Shown in pieces: positions 31,401 to 43,786 of a stretch of DNA of 64,000 nucleotides (position 1 is its first letter; each line of letters begins with the position of its first letter). Source of the DNA: Allolobophora icterica (Eukaryota > Annelida > Clitellata > Crassiclitellata > Lumbricidae); contig OY744609.1 in assembly GCA_963556255.1 (NCBI GenBank), forward strand, positions 3,064,418-3,128,417, in the 5' to 3' direction. Position numbers and translations under genes: made by a program. The notes under the pieces are model-generated. The model was not told the origin of the DNA. It did not search any database and was given only the letters and a program-made list of their open reading frames with translations.

Positions 31401-33626
31401 CCAATGTAGCTAACTGGTAAAGCATGCCTCCAAAACTGACTCAACAAACTGGTGTTTAACATGCTGAATCGTCAGTCAAGGGCTCTGGGTTTAAATCCCC
31501 ACTAGTGCAGAAATTTGTGTCAAGATTTCGGCTCTAATTGCAACCGTGGCCAACTGAACACTAGTGACGAGAGTGTACTAAAAGCGACTGGGAATCCAAT
31601 GCAGCTCGTCGTTAAAGTGTTGATTGTGTGTATAGCGAGTATGCATCAGCAATACAGTTAATGGGTAGATCAGACAGCAAGGGAGAGATTATATTGAAAT
31701 GTCTGAAGAGGAGGCTGCTGTATGTTTCTGCTTATTCCAGGCATCGGTTACTTCACTTTGCCGTACCTCGTTCATGCCCGTGCCAGTCTCTTGTACGCCT
31801 GTGAATGGAATCCTGATGCGGTGGAAGCCCTGAAGGCAAATCTTGCTTTGAATGGCGTCACAGACAGGTGCATTGTTCTCGAGGGAGACAACAGACAGGT
31901 GAGCTAACAACAGAACTAGTCTCCCATCTGTCTGGAATAAGTTGCCTATTGTTATTGTTATTATTAAATTGCATTTATTACCCATGCAAGATCAGTAAGG
32001 CAAAGGCTGCTTCTAGGTCCCTACAGAGCAATTTTTTCTGGGGATGCTCACAAACTTACTCTCTGCTTTGCAAGCTAAGTGCTCTAACCTATTATTGGCT
32101 TCTGTTTGTGAAACATGGTTGCAGATTGGTGTGGGACACATAACCTGGTTGGTTAGAGTGCTAGCTTTATAGTGGAGAGGGACTAGAGGGTGACTGGACA
32201 ATTCGGCGCATCGACATTTCGATGCAAGAATGATTCGCACAGGAAAAATTTGATTGATTTGATATTACAACTTCTAGCTCAGTTTTCTTTGAATTAGCCT
32301 TATTGAACATGTAACATGTAATGGAATTGGCATTAAATGAAAAATGTGAGCTAAAACTATAAAATATTGTTAATTAGAATGTTGTAAACTGCTTTCTTCA
32401 CTGTATATTTATTTCTAAAATCAAAGAAATAAAATTTACGCAACATGACCTGCTTTCGGAAAATCGGTTCAGCATGGAAGTGATGTGTAAGAAATATTAG
32501 GGCAATCCAAACACTGTTTTGTAAACATCTACATGTACTCTATTTCGTAAATACTTGTTTCATAAACCTAATCTCTTTTGGGTAAAGAGAGTAGTGTATC
32601 TAGCTAGCCAAAACTCTGTATGCTGTCGGTGCATAGATAAGAAATGACTAGCCACCCACTGTAGGCCAAGGGTAAGAAAATTAAGTGGCGAGCACATACT
32701 CTCAGGCTACCTAAAAGTACTGCTCTTCTACACAATTAGCGATTAAAATTACCATGCCTGAACTATTTCAGAACTGTCCAAAGGGTGTAGCTGATCGTGT
32801 GAACCTCGGCCTCATCCCAAGTTCCGAAGGATCCTGGAATACAGCATGCGCCGCTCTCAAGCCAGAGATCGGTGGAATTCTACACGTACATGGCAATGTC
32901 ACAAGCCGAACAACAGAAACCATGCAAGTGTCTCCATCAACAACACAATCAAACGCCTGCCACCAAACTCCAATGCTCGGTACAGACAGCCATATAAGCG
33001 TCACCATCACGCCTCGTGACGACAAAGATATCACAGAAACATCTTGTTACGCAGTGTCTGAATTTGGCAAAGGCAAATCTTCAGTCATCGATGAAAGAAA
33101 GAGTCACGATGACTCATGTGATAACAGTAATTCAGAAGAAATTAGCAACACGTGTCATCCAACATCCAGTAACGACACCACATTCAAGGTATCACAGACA
33201 TTCCAGACGCTCGAGGTACTGTCCGACAACCTCCTCTCCGAAACTACTCACAGCCTAGCGAACACCGAAAACAATATTAAACCGGCGCATCAAATAGGCG
33301 GGGCTGTGGCAGATCCAGCTGTCAATCACAGACTTCCAGCCAATCAGAGCTCTTCGACTGATGGCCAGAACAAAGGACATGATGCTAGAAAGCGAGGTGA
33401 ACAAAAACATCTTAAAAGCACGAAGATCGAGTGGGTAGGCTGGGCGTCTCAGGTCTGCCAGAAACTTGAAGAGATCTTGCATCTTCAGACGTCAAAGAAA
33501 TGGCAGACAACTGTGATTCACATCGAACATGTCAAGTCCTACGCTCCACACATTGACCACATCGTGGCCGACATTCGCTGTTCTCCAGACAGTCAAGAGA
33601 CATCAAATGAGACCCAAGTCTCCTGA
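28420..33626 (+). CDS. TRMT12: tRNA wybutosine-synthesizing protein 2 (TYW2), six exons
   Basis: TYW2 transfers the aminocarboxypropyl group of S-adenosylmethionine to the wybutosine precursor at position 37 of tRNA-Phe. Exons: 28420-28541, 29151-29518, 30337-30487, 30946-31055, 31741-31898, 32772-33626; all phases agree and give about 587 residues (about 450 in human). Family motifs are clear: RQWLKTKNF after exon 1, LPNSWERHGDLVLLPEQCF, RSPAVTLLLGSNGWVEHVDN, the SAM site split over exons 4 and 5 (DLFAGIGYFTLP), ACEWNPDAVEAL, EGDNRQ, ADRVNLGLIPSS, and the C-terminal VKSYAPHIDHIVADI. An in-frame TAA at 28411 leaves the ATG at 28420 as first start. Intron 2 uses a GC donor (GCAAGT). Exon 6 carries a Ser/Thr/Asn-rich insertion (about 32920-33400) absent from the vertebrate protein. 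A foldback transposon ends 66 bp or less upstream of the ATG. An AATAAA lies near 33707. Confidence 0.95.
28602..28700 (+). mobile_element. tRNA-like SINE, family B, partial
   Basis: TTAGAGCGCTCGCC and GGGTTCAAGTC, then GACGGTTACTGTGTAGGGAC. In TYW2 intron 1. Confidence 0.65.
29895..30240 (-). pseudogene. Probable LINE 3' fragment in TYW2 intron 2
   Basis: Arrangement and tail (TATAG-CTCCCCTTCAAG) resemble the 3' ends at 41275 and 59385. Weak similarity only. Confidence 0.4.
31400..31640 (+). mobile_element. SINE family C, diverged
   Basis: GGGTTTAAATCCCCACTAGT and CAAGATTTCGGCTC; in TYW2 intron 4. Confidence 0.55.
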
Positions 33627-33959
33627 AAATGCTTGTGACATTGTTCAGCTATGAGTTGTTCATCATCTTCAGTTTCTTATGCTAGCCATTTGGCAGCGAT
33701 GGGTACAAATAAATTATGTCCATTGTCCACGCTTATTTGTTAAGTACTCCTCTCATTGTTGGTACAGGGTGTGCATCATATTAAAGCAGAAGCAGCCTTT
33801 GATGCAATGTATATACACCCTTTTGTGATCATCATCATCATCATGTCAGCCATTTGGCACTGATGGTACGAATCTCCATTGTCCTCAGTCATTTGTTAGG
33901 TCCAGTGATCTCCTCATTGTTAGTGCAAGTCCTCATTTATATTGTCTATCCAGCATGTT

Positions 33960-34140
33960 GTTTAGTGGGGCATGGTATCCGAATGTATAGAGCACAGGCC
34001 TGAAACGCGGACAGTACGAGTTCGAGAACTCGCTCACTGTTAGGGCTTTGAGCTAGTCCTTCACTCACAGTTGCTCAGCGCCATTGATTTCCATCGTACG
34101 GTTATGTGCACTTCACGGTCAGTATTGATTGCAGTTTTAC
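33960..34140 (+). mobile_element. SINE family B, upstream of the RTE
   Basis: TAGAGCACAGGCC and GAGTTCGAGAACTC boxes, then TCCTTCACTCACAGTTGCTC. Confidence 0.6.
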
Positions 34141-34198
34141 TGTATTGCAGGGGAAGGCAATGGCAAACCACCCCTGTTAACTTGCCAAGAAAATCGTC

Positions 34199-37100
34199 AT
34201 GAAACACACTAAGCCAAAAACGGTGATAGTTGCGAATGGTGGGACTCCCAGGCCGGAGCGTGACTTAGAAGCTACTGGGGAAGAGCAAGACGGAGAGTCA
34301 AGGGCCCCTCGATCTAATGAAGCAACAGGACTAAAGCCGAAAGGACGTCTAGAGGTGGATCGATTCGGAGGGGAAAGACTCAACCTGAGCTGTAAGCAGA
34401 AGATGAAGTTGGGCACATGGAACGTGCGAAGTATGCAGAGCGGAAAGATGGACGTGATACAGGGAGAGATGAAGAAATTAGACATAGCAATCCTAGGATT
34501 AAGTGAGACAAGGTGGAAGGGACAAGGACATTTCAGTTGGAATGGATACAGGATAATAATGTCAGGACAAAAAGAGAGAGGAAGAAATGGAGTTGCAATC
34601 ATGTGTGACAAGTCAAGCGCAAATGCGATAATGGGATATGATACAGTGAGTGATAGAATTTTGAGTGTAAGATTCAGAGGAAGAAAGGTCAACATAACCA
34701 TTATACAGGTATATGCTCCAACATCGATATCGTCAGAAGAGGAACACGAGGGTTTTTACACCAGCCTGCAAAGTACAGTGGACAGAACTCCGAAGGGCGA
34801 CGTACTAGTGATCATAGGTGACTTCAATGCGAAGGTGGGTCAACGCACCGGAGGGGATGGAGACACATTAGGTAGTCATGGCCTGGGTGAACAGAATGAA
34901 GCAGGAGAAAGACTTGTTGAGTTTTGCAAAGGGAATGGCTTAGGAATTATGAACACATGGTTCGAACAGCCTAAGAGAAGACTGTACACATGGACGTCAC
35001 CGAATGGGAAGCATAGGAACCAGATTGACTACATACTGATAAACAAAAGATGGAAAAGCACAATAAGAGATGTGAGAACAAGGCCAGGAGCGGACTGTGG
35101 AACTGACCATGAGTTATTGGTAGCAACACTGAGAACGAAATTGAAAAAGATAAAGAAAGGAGATCGATTGATCAGATACGACTGCAAGGGTATCACACTG
35201 GAATACAGGATGGAAATAAAGAATCGGTTTGAAGTACTAGAGAGAGATGAGATAGAAGAGGAAGAGGATTCGAACAACCTATGGGAGAGGATGAAGAAAA
35301 CAATAGTCGAAGTCGCAGATAAGCACATTCCAAAGAAGAAGAAAATCACAACAACGACATGGCTATCGAGAGAAGCCATATGCATGGCGGTTGATAGGAA
35401 GGCTGCAAAGAAGGCAGGAGAAAAGGATAAGGTAAGGGCACTGAACAGTGCCTTCCAAAAACAAGCACGGAAAGATAAAGAAATACATCTAAACGAATTA
35501 TGCAGAGAAATGGAAGACGAGGGAAGGAAGGGACGAACCAAGGAAATGTTCTCAAAAGTAAAGACAATCACGGGAAAATTTGCACCTAGAATGGGCTCAA
35601 TGAAGGCAGGAGATGGAAATGTAATCTGCGATGAAGAAGGGATAAAGCATAGATGGAGAGAATACACGGAGGAGTTGTATAGGGAAGACAAACGAGTCAA
35701 AAAAGAACAAATTGACGTAACAGAGTATGAAAAGGAACCGGAGGTCATGGAAGCGGAGGTAGAATGGGCAATCAGACAACTCAAGGACAATAAGGCACCC
35801 GGTCAAGATGGGATACCTATAGAACTGATAAAAGCAGGGGATGATGCGATGATAAAAACAATAACAAAATTGTGCAATCAAATATGGGCAACTGGAGAAT
35901 GGCCGGAGGACTGGAAGAAGTCGATCTTTATACCTATATTCAAGAAAGGAGATGCGAGGGAGTGTGAAAATTATAGGACGATAGCAATGATATCACACAC
36001 TAGTAAAATATTACTGAAAATAATTCACAAAAGAATGGAAGGCACAATTGAAAGAGAACTTCCGGTGAACCAGGCAGGGTTTAGGAAATCTCGTGGAACT
36101 CGAGACCATATAGCCAACATGAGGTGGATAATGGAGAGACAAAGGGAGTATGGACAGGAGGTTCACATCTGTTTCATTGACTATAGCAAGGCATTCGACT
36201 GCATTAACCATGATTTAATGTGGAAAACCCTGCTTGAAATGGGAATTCCGAAACACCTGATAATGTTACTAAAGGGTTTATATGAAGACCAGATAGCGGT
36301 GATAAGAACAGAATACGGAGACACTGACAATTTCAGAATCAAGAAAGGAGTGAGGCAGGGATGCATCTTGTCTCCATTCCTGTTTAATCTATATGCTGAA
36401 AGAATAATGAGAAAGGCAGAACTGGAGGGGGCAATTGAGGGAGTAAAAATTGCTGGAAAGACACTGAATAACCTTAGATACGCGGATGACACAACATTAA
36501 TGGCAAAAAGAAAAGAGGATCTGGCAGAACTGATAAGAAGGGTCAGGAGAGAAAGTGAAAAAGCTGGTTTATACTTCAACATAAAGAAGACAAAGGTCAT
36601 GACAACAGCAGATTGGGATAGTTTTGAGATAGACGGAGAGGAAATAGAGGTGGTAGAAAGCTTCACATTCCTAGGATCACTGGTTGGAAAGGAGGGAAAG
36701 TGTGATCCAGAAATAAAACGAAGGATTGCTATAGGGAAAGCTGCAATGACCGGACTTGAAAAGATATGGAAAGACAAACATGTGAGCATAGAAACCAAAA
36801 AAAGGCTCGTGAGAGCACTAATCTTTCCTACGGTACTGTACGGTTGCGAGACGTGGACAATGACAAAGAACATGGAAAATAAGGTTAACGCTTGTGAAAT
36901 GTGGATATGGAGGAAGATGCTGAGAATATCTTGGACTGAGAAAAGAACGAACGAATCAATACGAGAGGAGATTGGAGTTGAGAATGAAGAGTCGTTAAAA
37001 CAAACTGCGACAAGAATGAAGCTAAGGTTCTTTGGACATGTTATGCGATCTGATGGTCTGGAGAAGGAAATGATGCTGGCGTGCGGTGAGGGGAGGAGAA

Positions 37101-37255
37101 GACTGGGTCGCCCAAGGAGGAGATGGATGGATGAGATACAAGATGTAACTGGCATGAATTTGGCGGAATTGAGAGACTTGTCATCGAATAGGAGACGGTG
37201 GAGTGTGTTTACCAGGACGATCGCTAGAGCTCCACGAGCTGACAGCACAAGGTGA
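34199..37255 (+). mobile_element. RTE-clade (BovB-like) non-LTR retrotransposon, intact ORF of 1018 residues
   Basis: Single uninterrupted ORF starting at an ATG. Residues about 70-310 form an apurinic-type endonuclease: GTWNVRSM near 72, LSETRWKG near 101, IGDFNAKVG near 206, TDHELL near 301. The reverse transcriptase follows: DNKAPGQDGIP near 530, FIDYSKAFDCINHDLMWKTL, GVRQGCILSPFLFNLYAE, and the catalytic NLRYADDTTLMA with YADD at 761-764. The C terminus carries YGCETWT and LRFFGHVMR, as in RTE elements. The DNA just upstream (about 34150-34198) with GGCAATGGCAAACCACCCC is a sequence commonly seen at RTE 5' ends. It lies between TYW2 and INO80E. The intact frame suggests recent insertion. 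Host proteins called craniofacial development protein 2 are derived from the same endonuclease and would be the usual mis-annotation. Confidence 0.93.
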
Positions 37256-37261
37256 CAAGGT

Positions 37262-37524
37262 GCAGTGTTTAATCTAGACACCTTTTGGGAGGGAATTCCC
37301 CCAGATTTATGTTTCCCCAGAGGCCAGCAATATATTTTAATGTAGACACCTTTTTGGAGGGGGAATTACTAAAAAAAGGTCATCAACTTTTTTAAGATGA
37401 AATTCCCGAAAAACGTCGTTTAGGAACATGCATGAAATTTCCCAAAAAAAGGTCGCCCTTGTTGGTCCCCTCCCACAAACCTTGTTTCCCCCTCAGAAGA
37501 GGGGTACTAGATTAAACACTAACT
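37262..37524. mobile_element. Short inverted-terminal element just after the RTE ORF
   Basis: Begins CAGTGTTTAATCTAG and ends CTAGATTAAACACT, an inverted pair of about 14 bp; the interior is rich in runs of G and C. No clean target duplication is visible. It begins within 10 bp of the RTE stop codon, so it may have landed in the very short RTE 3' tail. Confidence 0.5.
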
Positions 37525-37699
37525 GTATTGTATTAATAAATCAACAAACACTGAAATCTAAATTTTTAATGTCCGTTAAACTTTGTTGTTGTCGTTATCT
37601 CACAGAAACGCTTCAACTTAAATTATTTTGAACACAAAATCTGCACAGTGCAACAACAGCAATGCAGCAGTTATTGTTACGCATTTATTAACCACAACT

Positions 37700-37857
37700 A
37701 CAGAAATGACCAAGCATCAATCGATGGCACTGAGCAATTGTGAGCGAAGGACTTGCTCGAGGTCCTTACACGGTAACCGTTTTGGAGGAGGATCGAACCC
37801 ATACTCTCCAAGTTACAAGGCAAGTGCTCTAACCAGTTGGTCACCATGTCCCACAAT
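37700..37857 (-). mobile_element. SINE family B
   Basis: Reverse copy with GGTTAGAGCACTTGCC and GGGTTCGATCCTCC on the minus strand. Confidence 0.7.
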
Positions 37858-38139
37858 GCAACAAGTCAACAATACATCTATTCCTCTGAGGTTACGTGAC
37901 CCTATGAGACACCAACATCATTCTGTCGCTTGTATTCAGTTGCCACATCTATTACTAAACGGCTGATGTAAAACCACTTAAGTCAAATTCAATTACATAA
38001 AAATGCCCAACAAATCTTGCGTTTCTCAAGTCGAGCAGTTCAGTTAAACCGCAGTTATATATAGACGTACATTAACAATTCCTGTTGGGAGTAACTATTT
38101 ACTAATGTGTTAAAATGTGATGGGTCCTTGCAGCATATG

Positions 38140-38456
38140 CCATATCAAGGTTTGACTGTAGCTCAAAGCAAAGACGAAACAAGTATTTGGGTTCAACTGT
38201 CACTCGTAGCAACAACTATACAGGTTTAACTGTAGCTCTGAAATGAAGACTGTTCATCTGTAGCTCAAAGTAGACACTATCCTGGTTTGACTGTAGTTCA
38301 AAGTGAAGATCACGTCTAGGTTTGACTGTAACTCAGAACAACTATGTTAAGCTGTAGCTCAGAGCAAACACTGCATCCAGGTTTGACTGTAGCAAAGACT
38401 GGTTCTAGGTTCGACTGCAGTTCAAAGTGAAGACCACATCTAGGTTTGACTGTAGA
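38140..38456. repeat. Minisatellite abutting the INO80E stop codon
   Basis: About 8 degenerate copies of a 35-45-bp unit containing AGGTTTGACTGTAGCTCAAA. The first unit begins at the stop codon, so the repeat forms the start of the 3'UTR. Confidence 0.8.
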
Positions 38457-41400
38457 TCAGTGTGCCATGTCGATGATGAGGTCTGCGTTGTCTTCCTCGT
38501 GTGTCGATGCATTCGTTGCCGAACTAAAAGAAAAACAACGTTACTGTCCTTTTCCTGTCCATTCACCACCACGTTAACGAAGCTCTCACCACCAGTGTCT
38601 GGTAACACAGCTACCACTAATGTCTGACACACGACAGCTACCACCAGACACTAGTTTCTGCTAGCGAAGCAAGATGCTAAGAAGCAGACAATAATTCTGT
38701 TAACAGTAACTATTAAATTCTTGAACAGTAGCACTGTATTCTTGAACATTAATTAACAACATCTCGATCATTCGTATAGCTGTATGCAAACGCATCTGGT
38801 CATTTGTATATAACCTCAGAATGAAGGCAGTCTACCAGAACTAGCCAGTTTCAATTAAAGTTGAGGCTAGTCTACGTTTCACCCTACAGGCTTTCCACCC
38901 AAAACTAGTCTCACCTCTTCAAGAATTCCAACCCTGATCAATTCACTCCACCATCCCCTCTCTCATCCTAAACTAAAGCCACACCTCTGCCTCCTTCGGT
39001 TCTTCACTAGGCATCTTTGGACAACCCCTCTGACTTGATGCAGCACTTGTAAATAAGCTGGTGCCATTTGCTTTTAGCTTTTAAGCAATTTAGAAATTTG
39101 GAGATTATAAAAAGTATGTATTATAAAATAGTACGTATCTTCTTTCAGTGCCTCCATTTTCTAGTGGCTGAAGACCATTCTATTCAATCTTGGTCTTGTA
39201 TGATCGATCGTGGCCTTGTACGATCGATCTTGGTCTTGTATGATCAGGTCTGGAGCACCTCTGATGAATTTTCTTCAAGGCGCTATTATAAATTACAGCT
39301 TTACAAAGATACACACTATCATAACATATATAACACCATTTCGACAAAATAAAGCTTAAATAGAATTCATTCATTTCATTTAATACAAAGTCATATACTG
39401 ATCAGCCTTCCAGTGCATTTCTGTGGTTGACCTATTCTTTGGCCAATGATGTTGAATCGAAAAATACCGAAACCTTTTCCAGTCAAATGCCATTTCACAC
39501 ACTGGGATCGAAACTTTGATGCAAAAGTCCGTTACCATTCTGCCGCTTCTGTACGAAACGTCGCAACTTTGCTGTCGTCACGAAGGTAAACTCACCATCC
39601 TTGGTTTGAGTTGTCGTGACTGAAGATGTCATCGGGGAGACTATGTGACGTGACGTCGAGACTCAGGAACTGCGGTTTACTGCTGTGCTTCAGCTCCAGA
39701 TGACGCTCGATTTCCTCGCGAGTCATCGGACCGTCGGAAGTCGCAGCCATTGTAGCCGTGACCGGAGTCGTCTTGTCAAGACTGGGATTCGCAGATGACG
39801 TGGCGACACGAGATCCTGGAATAATGGAGCTTAACAGGTTTAACACTGGAGATTAACAGATTAACAATGAAAATTACCACTAGAGATTAACAGATTAGCA
39901 ATGGAAATTAACAATGGAAACTAACAATGGAGATTAACCTATTAACAATGGAGATTAACCAATTATTTTGAGATTAACCATGGAGATTAGTATGTTAACA
40001 ATGGAGATTAGAAGAAGAGCAGATTAGATTAGATCGGCTGGTGGAATACCTTTGGAAGACGCAACCTTTTTGCTCAACTTCGGTCGTTTCTTTGGAGGCT
40101 CCGTACTCCTACTAACGTTTGCCTGAACAGTTTGGAAAAGTCACCGGCACCAAAATTAATTACTTTCAAAATGTTTTCATGTTTCATCATCATCATCATC
40201 ACCATCATCACCATCAACATCATCAACAACATCATCGGTGGCGTGCTCCTCTTTCAGCCAGTCATCTCTATTCTAGGCTTGTCTCCCAAGCCGTGTGCAA
40301 ACCAAACTTTAGTGAACTCGGGTCAGCTTCCACCGTTCGTGTCCATGTGTGGCAAGGGCGTCCAACAGGCCTCTTCCAGGCCTCTCAGAGGCCAGGAAAT
40401 CAATGCTCACATTCATATTTACTTTAATGGTTTTTCTTTAAAGTATTAACCCACAAGACACACTCCAGAGGGAGCAAAAAAATTGTCACGCAAAACAGGG
40501 TGCAGTTCTGGAATGCTTTAAAGTTGCCAGCATCTATCTCCATGGACATGCTCCGGAGCACCTCACATCGAACCATGTGGTAAGATGTTGGAAGAGTACA
40601 GAAGTGTCTCTTGGGTCTCCAGAAACCCTCATCTTATAGCAAGGATCTGTGATCGCATGTCGACATGAGCTGGGTGTGCCTTTTCTCTCTGGAACAATCC
40701 GCCTTCTGACATACAATCACTAGTATCTCTAGCAGTTAGAAACGTTTTCTGCTCAACTTAAGACACAGTTGTTTAGTGATTCCTACGTAACCCTTGTGAG
40801 TTACTTAAAGGGCGCTATACAGTTACAAGTGCTCTGATACATACATACATCTTAACTTTATTTTCATCTATTTTTAAATTAATCTTTCAATTAGAAGTTG
40901 GTGAATTACGAATAACTGACCAGCTGATGTGCCGGACTCTGACCAACAATTGATGCTGAGCTACCAGCCACTGATGCAACCTTCTTTCTACAACACGAAA
41001 TCAACGACATACATAAGCAGAGTCACTGGTTGAAGGTAACAGTCACTGGCCAAAGGTCACAGTCATTGTTTGACAGTCAGTCACTGGTTGAAGGTCACAG
41101 CCATTGCTTGTAGGTCACAGTCATTGGCTGAAGGTCGCAGTCATTGGTTAAAGGTCTCAACCATTGGCTGAAGGTCAGTCATTGTTGTAGGTCATAGTTA
41201 AATAACTTGGCCAGACAAGCCCTTGAAAGTTCGATTACTGCGATCGTGTGTTTGCCTCAGCCCAATAATCCTCTGTAAGTGTAATTGTAGTTTGACACTT
41301 ATAAAGCGCCACTTCAAGAAAAAACTCATCAGTGGCGCCTCCAACTTGAACTAGTGAAATTATTGTCAAATAATACAGAATTGCGAAACTGTGAAAGAAA

Positions 41401-43301
41401 CAAATTGAGGAGCTTAAGGCGCAGCTGTCTATAAAGGCGATTCCAGCTTATGGGCCCAACAGGCAAAGCTTCTGGACTGAGCTGTAGCATTACGCATAGA
41501 AGGGACATTCAAGAGTGCATGGGCAGCCGACCGAAGGGTTCCACAACCCAGGACCGAGGAGACTGATATGCAGAAGTCCCTAAGGTATGATGCAGCGCAG
41601 CCCACAAAGGCATAAAGGTCAGGAGGATCTTACCTCATGAAGACCATGCTTTTGAGGAGTTTATGTACGGGTACAAAAACAAATACATGTTACCTTTACC
41701 TTCATGCTTCTCACGACTTTCTACAGGTGTTACCTTCTTTGGATTTCTGTAAAGACATCTACACAAGTGTGTTGAATGAGGAAGTGAAACTGAATGGATT
41801 GCTGAACAGGCAAGGTGTTAAGCAACAAAGTGAATGAGTGAGAAACGATTCCTACTTTTTAGGAGCACTGCTCGGCATCTCGTTTCCACTGTCGCTCGAC
41901 TGTGTCGACTCGGAATCGCTCGACATATCGTTCATCGTTTCGTACTGAAGTAGGCGGTCAAGCAGGAAGCTGTGAACACAATGCATTTCCTTAGTCTACA
42001 GATGTATTATTAAAGTCTTACCATTAATTTATATGTTATCAATATGTGATTACACATATATGTAATTATATACCTGGACACTTAACATAGCATGCCTTAT
42101 AATACTTTAACGAAGAGAGTGTACTAAAATTGACCAAAAATGGAGCTCATTGTTAAAGTGTAGAGAACCTCACAAAAGCTCTGCCTGTGCCAATACATGT
42201 GATGTGTTAACTGTCATTAAGACAGAAATGTCACTAGCAGGCAAAACAATGCACAGAAAGCTAGAAGAGTCACCAATGACACGCCTATGCCCACATGTCG
42301 AGCACAACGAATGGATTCAAAAGTTGAGAGATGGCAGTAATTCATTTATATAAACCTCTGACACCTGGGTTGACAGTCCAGAACATTATTTATTTAACGA
42401 ATTAGTAACTTCTAATGAACAAGGCATCAACCAATGGCACTAACCACCAGACTCAGGCTAACGCCGTGAGTGCAGCAGAAATTGCGAAATATATTTCTGC
42501 CTTGGCGGGGTTTATAACCCCCCATTCTCTGCGTTGACAGTCCAGCACGCTGACCACCAAACCCTTTAACAATGCACACACTCACCTTTTGTCTCTTGAG
42601 ACCTTGAGCAGTTGTCTCTGCGCTTTCTTCAGCTCGTCAAAGAAACACTCCTGCTCCTGCATACAATCAGAATATGACACGTAAAGTAACAGTACTGCTC
42701 ATCTTCTTCAGGCCTTTATCAACCATATAGGTGGTAAAGTAAAGGTGTCGTAGCTGTTGTGGAACATTCGTTTCCTTCTCTTCGATCTCAGGACTGGCAA
42801 AGATCTTGAATATGGATCCAGTCTCTTATGGGACTCCGTTAACTTTCCAGCTTAAGCCAGTACTAAATTCTACCCCTTTCCCGACAGTGATGAATTCTGG
42901 AAATGGTCCCAGTACGTCATGGGACTTCTGCTAAATTGATAAATTATTAAATCAACAACAGTAGAAAAATGGTTAACAGTTTACAACACGTCTCTGTAGC
43001 CTCCCGTTCCTCATATTCGCACCAATGTGCGACTTTGCACATGTTATAAATATTCGTACAGACAACAATACACATAATATTTAATTTATCGTGTTTCGCA
43101 TGGTAACACACCAACTATTGCGGCTCTGAGACTGCTGCACAGATTCCACATAACAATTGGTGGTCCATACTTTTCTTATCCTTATGTTTTTACTTTTGTA
43201 TTTATATAGCACCAAAATCTAACAAGTTTACTTGCATAGATCAAGAGCCGCAACTTCTTCTTCATGGCTTTGTAGTTTTTCTTGTAATCAGTGCACTCCA
43301 T
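38457..43301 (-). CDS. INO80E: INO80 complex subunit E, seven exons
   Basis: A small nuclear subunit of the INO80 chromatin remodelling complex. Exons in transcript order: 43301-43236, 42656-42586, 41969-41856, 40987-40921, 40122-40050, 39815-39596, 38523-38457. Joined they give 225 residues (about 244 in human), phases consistent throughout. Diagnostic segments: DYKKNYKAMKKKLRLLIY (exon 1), EQECFFDELKKAQRQLLKVS (exon 2, coiled coil), FLLDRLLQYE followed by an acidic Ser-rich stretch (exon 3), a basic PPKKRPKLSKK nuclear-localisation-like patch (exon 5), and the acidic end EEDNADLIIDMAH, matching the family's DDLVIDI tail. Intron 1 must use a GC donor (TAT/GCAAGT) to keep frame. Exon 4 (donor GTCAGT) is the least certain exon. 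A splice acceptor-like sequence just 5' of the ATG suggests an upstream 5'UTR exon or an alternative first exon. The introns hold CR1/L2 LINE ends and diverged minisatellites. Confidence 0.9.
39830..40020. repeat. GAGATTAACAATGG minisatellite
   Basis: About ten degenerate units of 13-24 bp in INO80E intron 5. Confidence 0.8.
40500..40830 (+). pseudogene. LINE 3' fragment in INO80E intron 4
   Basis: Reads CAFSLWNNPPSDIQSLVSLA then a GGGCGCTATACA tail, as in CR1/L2-like RT C termini. Confidence 0.65.
41020..41190. repeat. 20-bp minisatellite in INO80E intron 3
   Basis: Degenerate units of GTCACAGTCATTGGTTGAAG, about 8-9 copies. Confidence 0.85.
41275..41640 (-). pseudogene. LINE 3' fragment in INO80E intron 3
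   Basis: Minus strand carries a decayed SFASVGP-like stretch, QFRNSVLF, and ends GAAGTGGCGCTTTATAAGTG with an ATTAC tail. Confidence 0.6.
42435..42565 (-). mobile_element. SINE family C, partial
   Basis: ATTTCTGCCTTGGCGGGGTT followed by GACAGTCCAGCACGCTGACC; in INO80E intron 2. Confidence 0.6.
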
Positions 43302-43613
43302 CTCGCGACAGTCTCCACCGAACGCCTGGCAAATATAAAATGTACAGTATTAATAGATCACATTTCTGCACCAAATGCATTACAAAATGCATAGTAATAC
43401 AAATTCTTCTGCGCATTCTGTCAGTTTTTTAATGTCATTCCGGTTTAAGTGGCATGGGTGTAGATGAGGGGGTTGTCCAAATTCTACCAAAGCTTGCCTG
43501 ATGATACCTTATACTAGAGATTCAAACGCATCTAAGCGGCACACTCATCTGTTTGAACTTACTTAATCGTAATCTCCAAACTTCTAAAGCGCCACTCGAA
43601 GGACAAGCGCAGG

Positions 43614-43786
43614 CAGGGGCGTCTATCCCCCCCTAAGTCATTGGAGCAATGTCCCTTTTTCCCCTCTTCTTCCCCCCTTCCCGTTCCTTCCCCCCTAAAA
43701 TGGTGGCACACACACTGACAGATCTCCCCGCCCCATTTCTTGGATGGAGCATTTGCTCCAAGGTTTCTATGGCGTAGACGCCCCTG
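43614..43786. mobile_element. hAT-type miniature element inside a SINE-like repeat
   Basis: Perfect inverted ends CAGGGGCGTCTA and perfect 8-bp duplication AGCGCAGG. Confidence 0.9.

Noticed and set aside
34199..37255. Host gene of craniofacial development protein 2 type
   Set aside because: The endonuclease is fused to a full reverse transcriptase, so it is an RTE retrotransposon; large minus-strand ORFs here are shadows.
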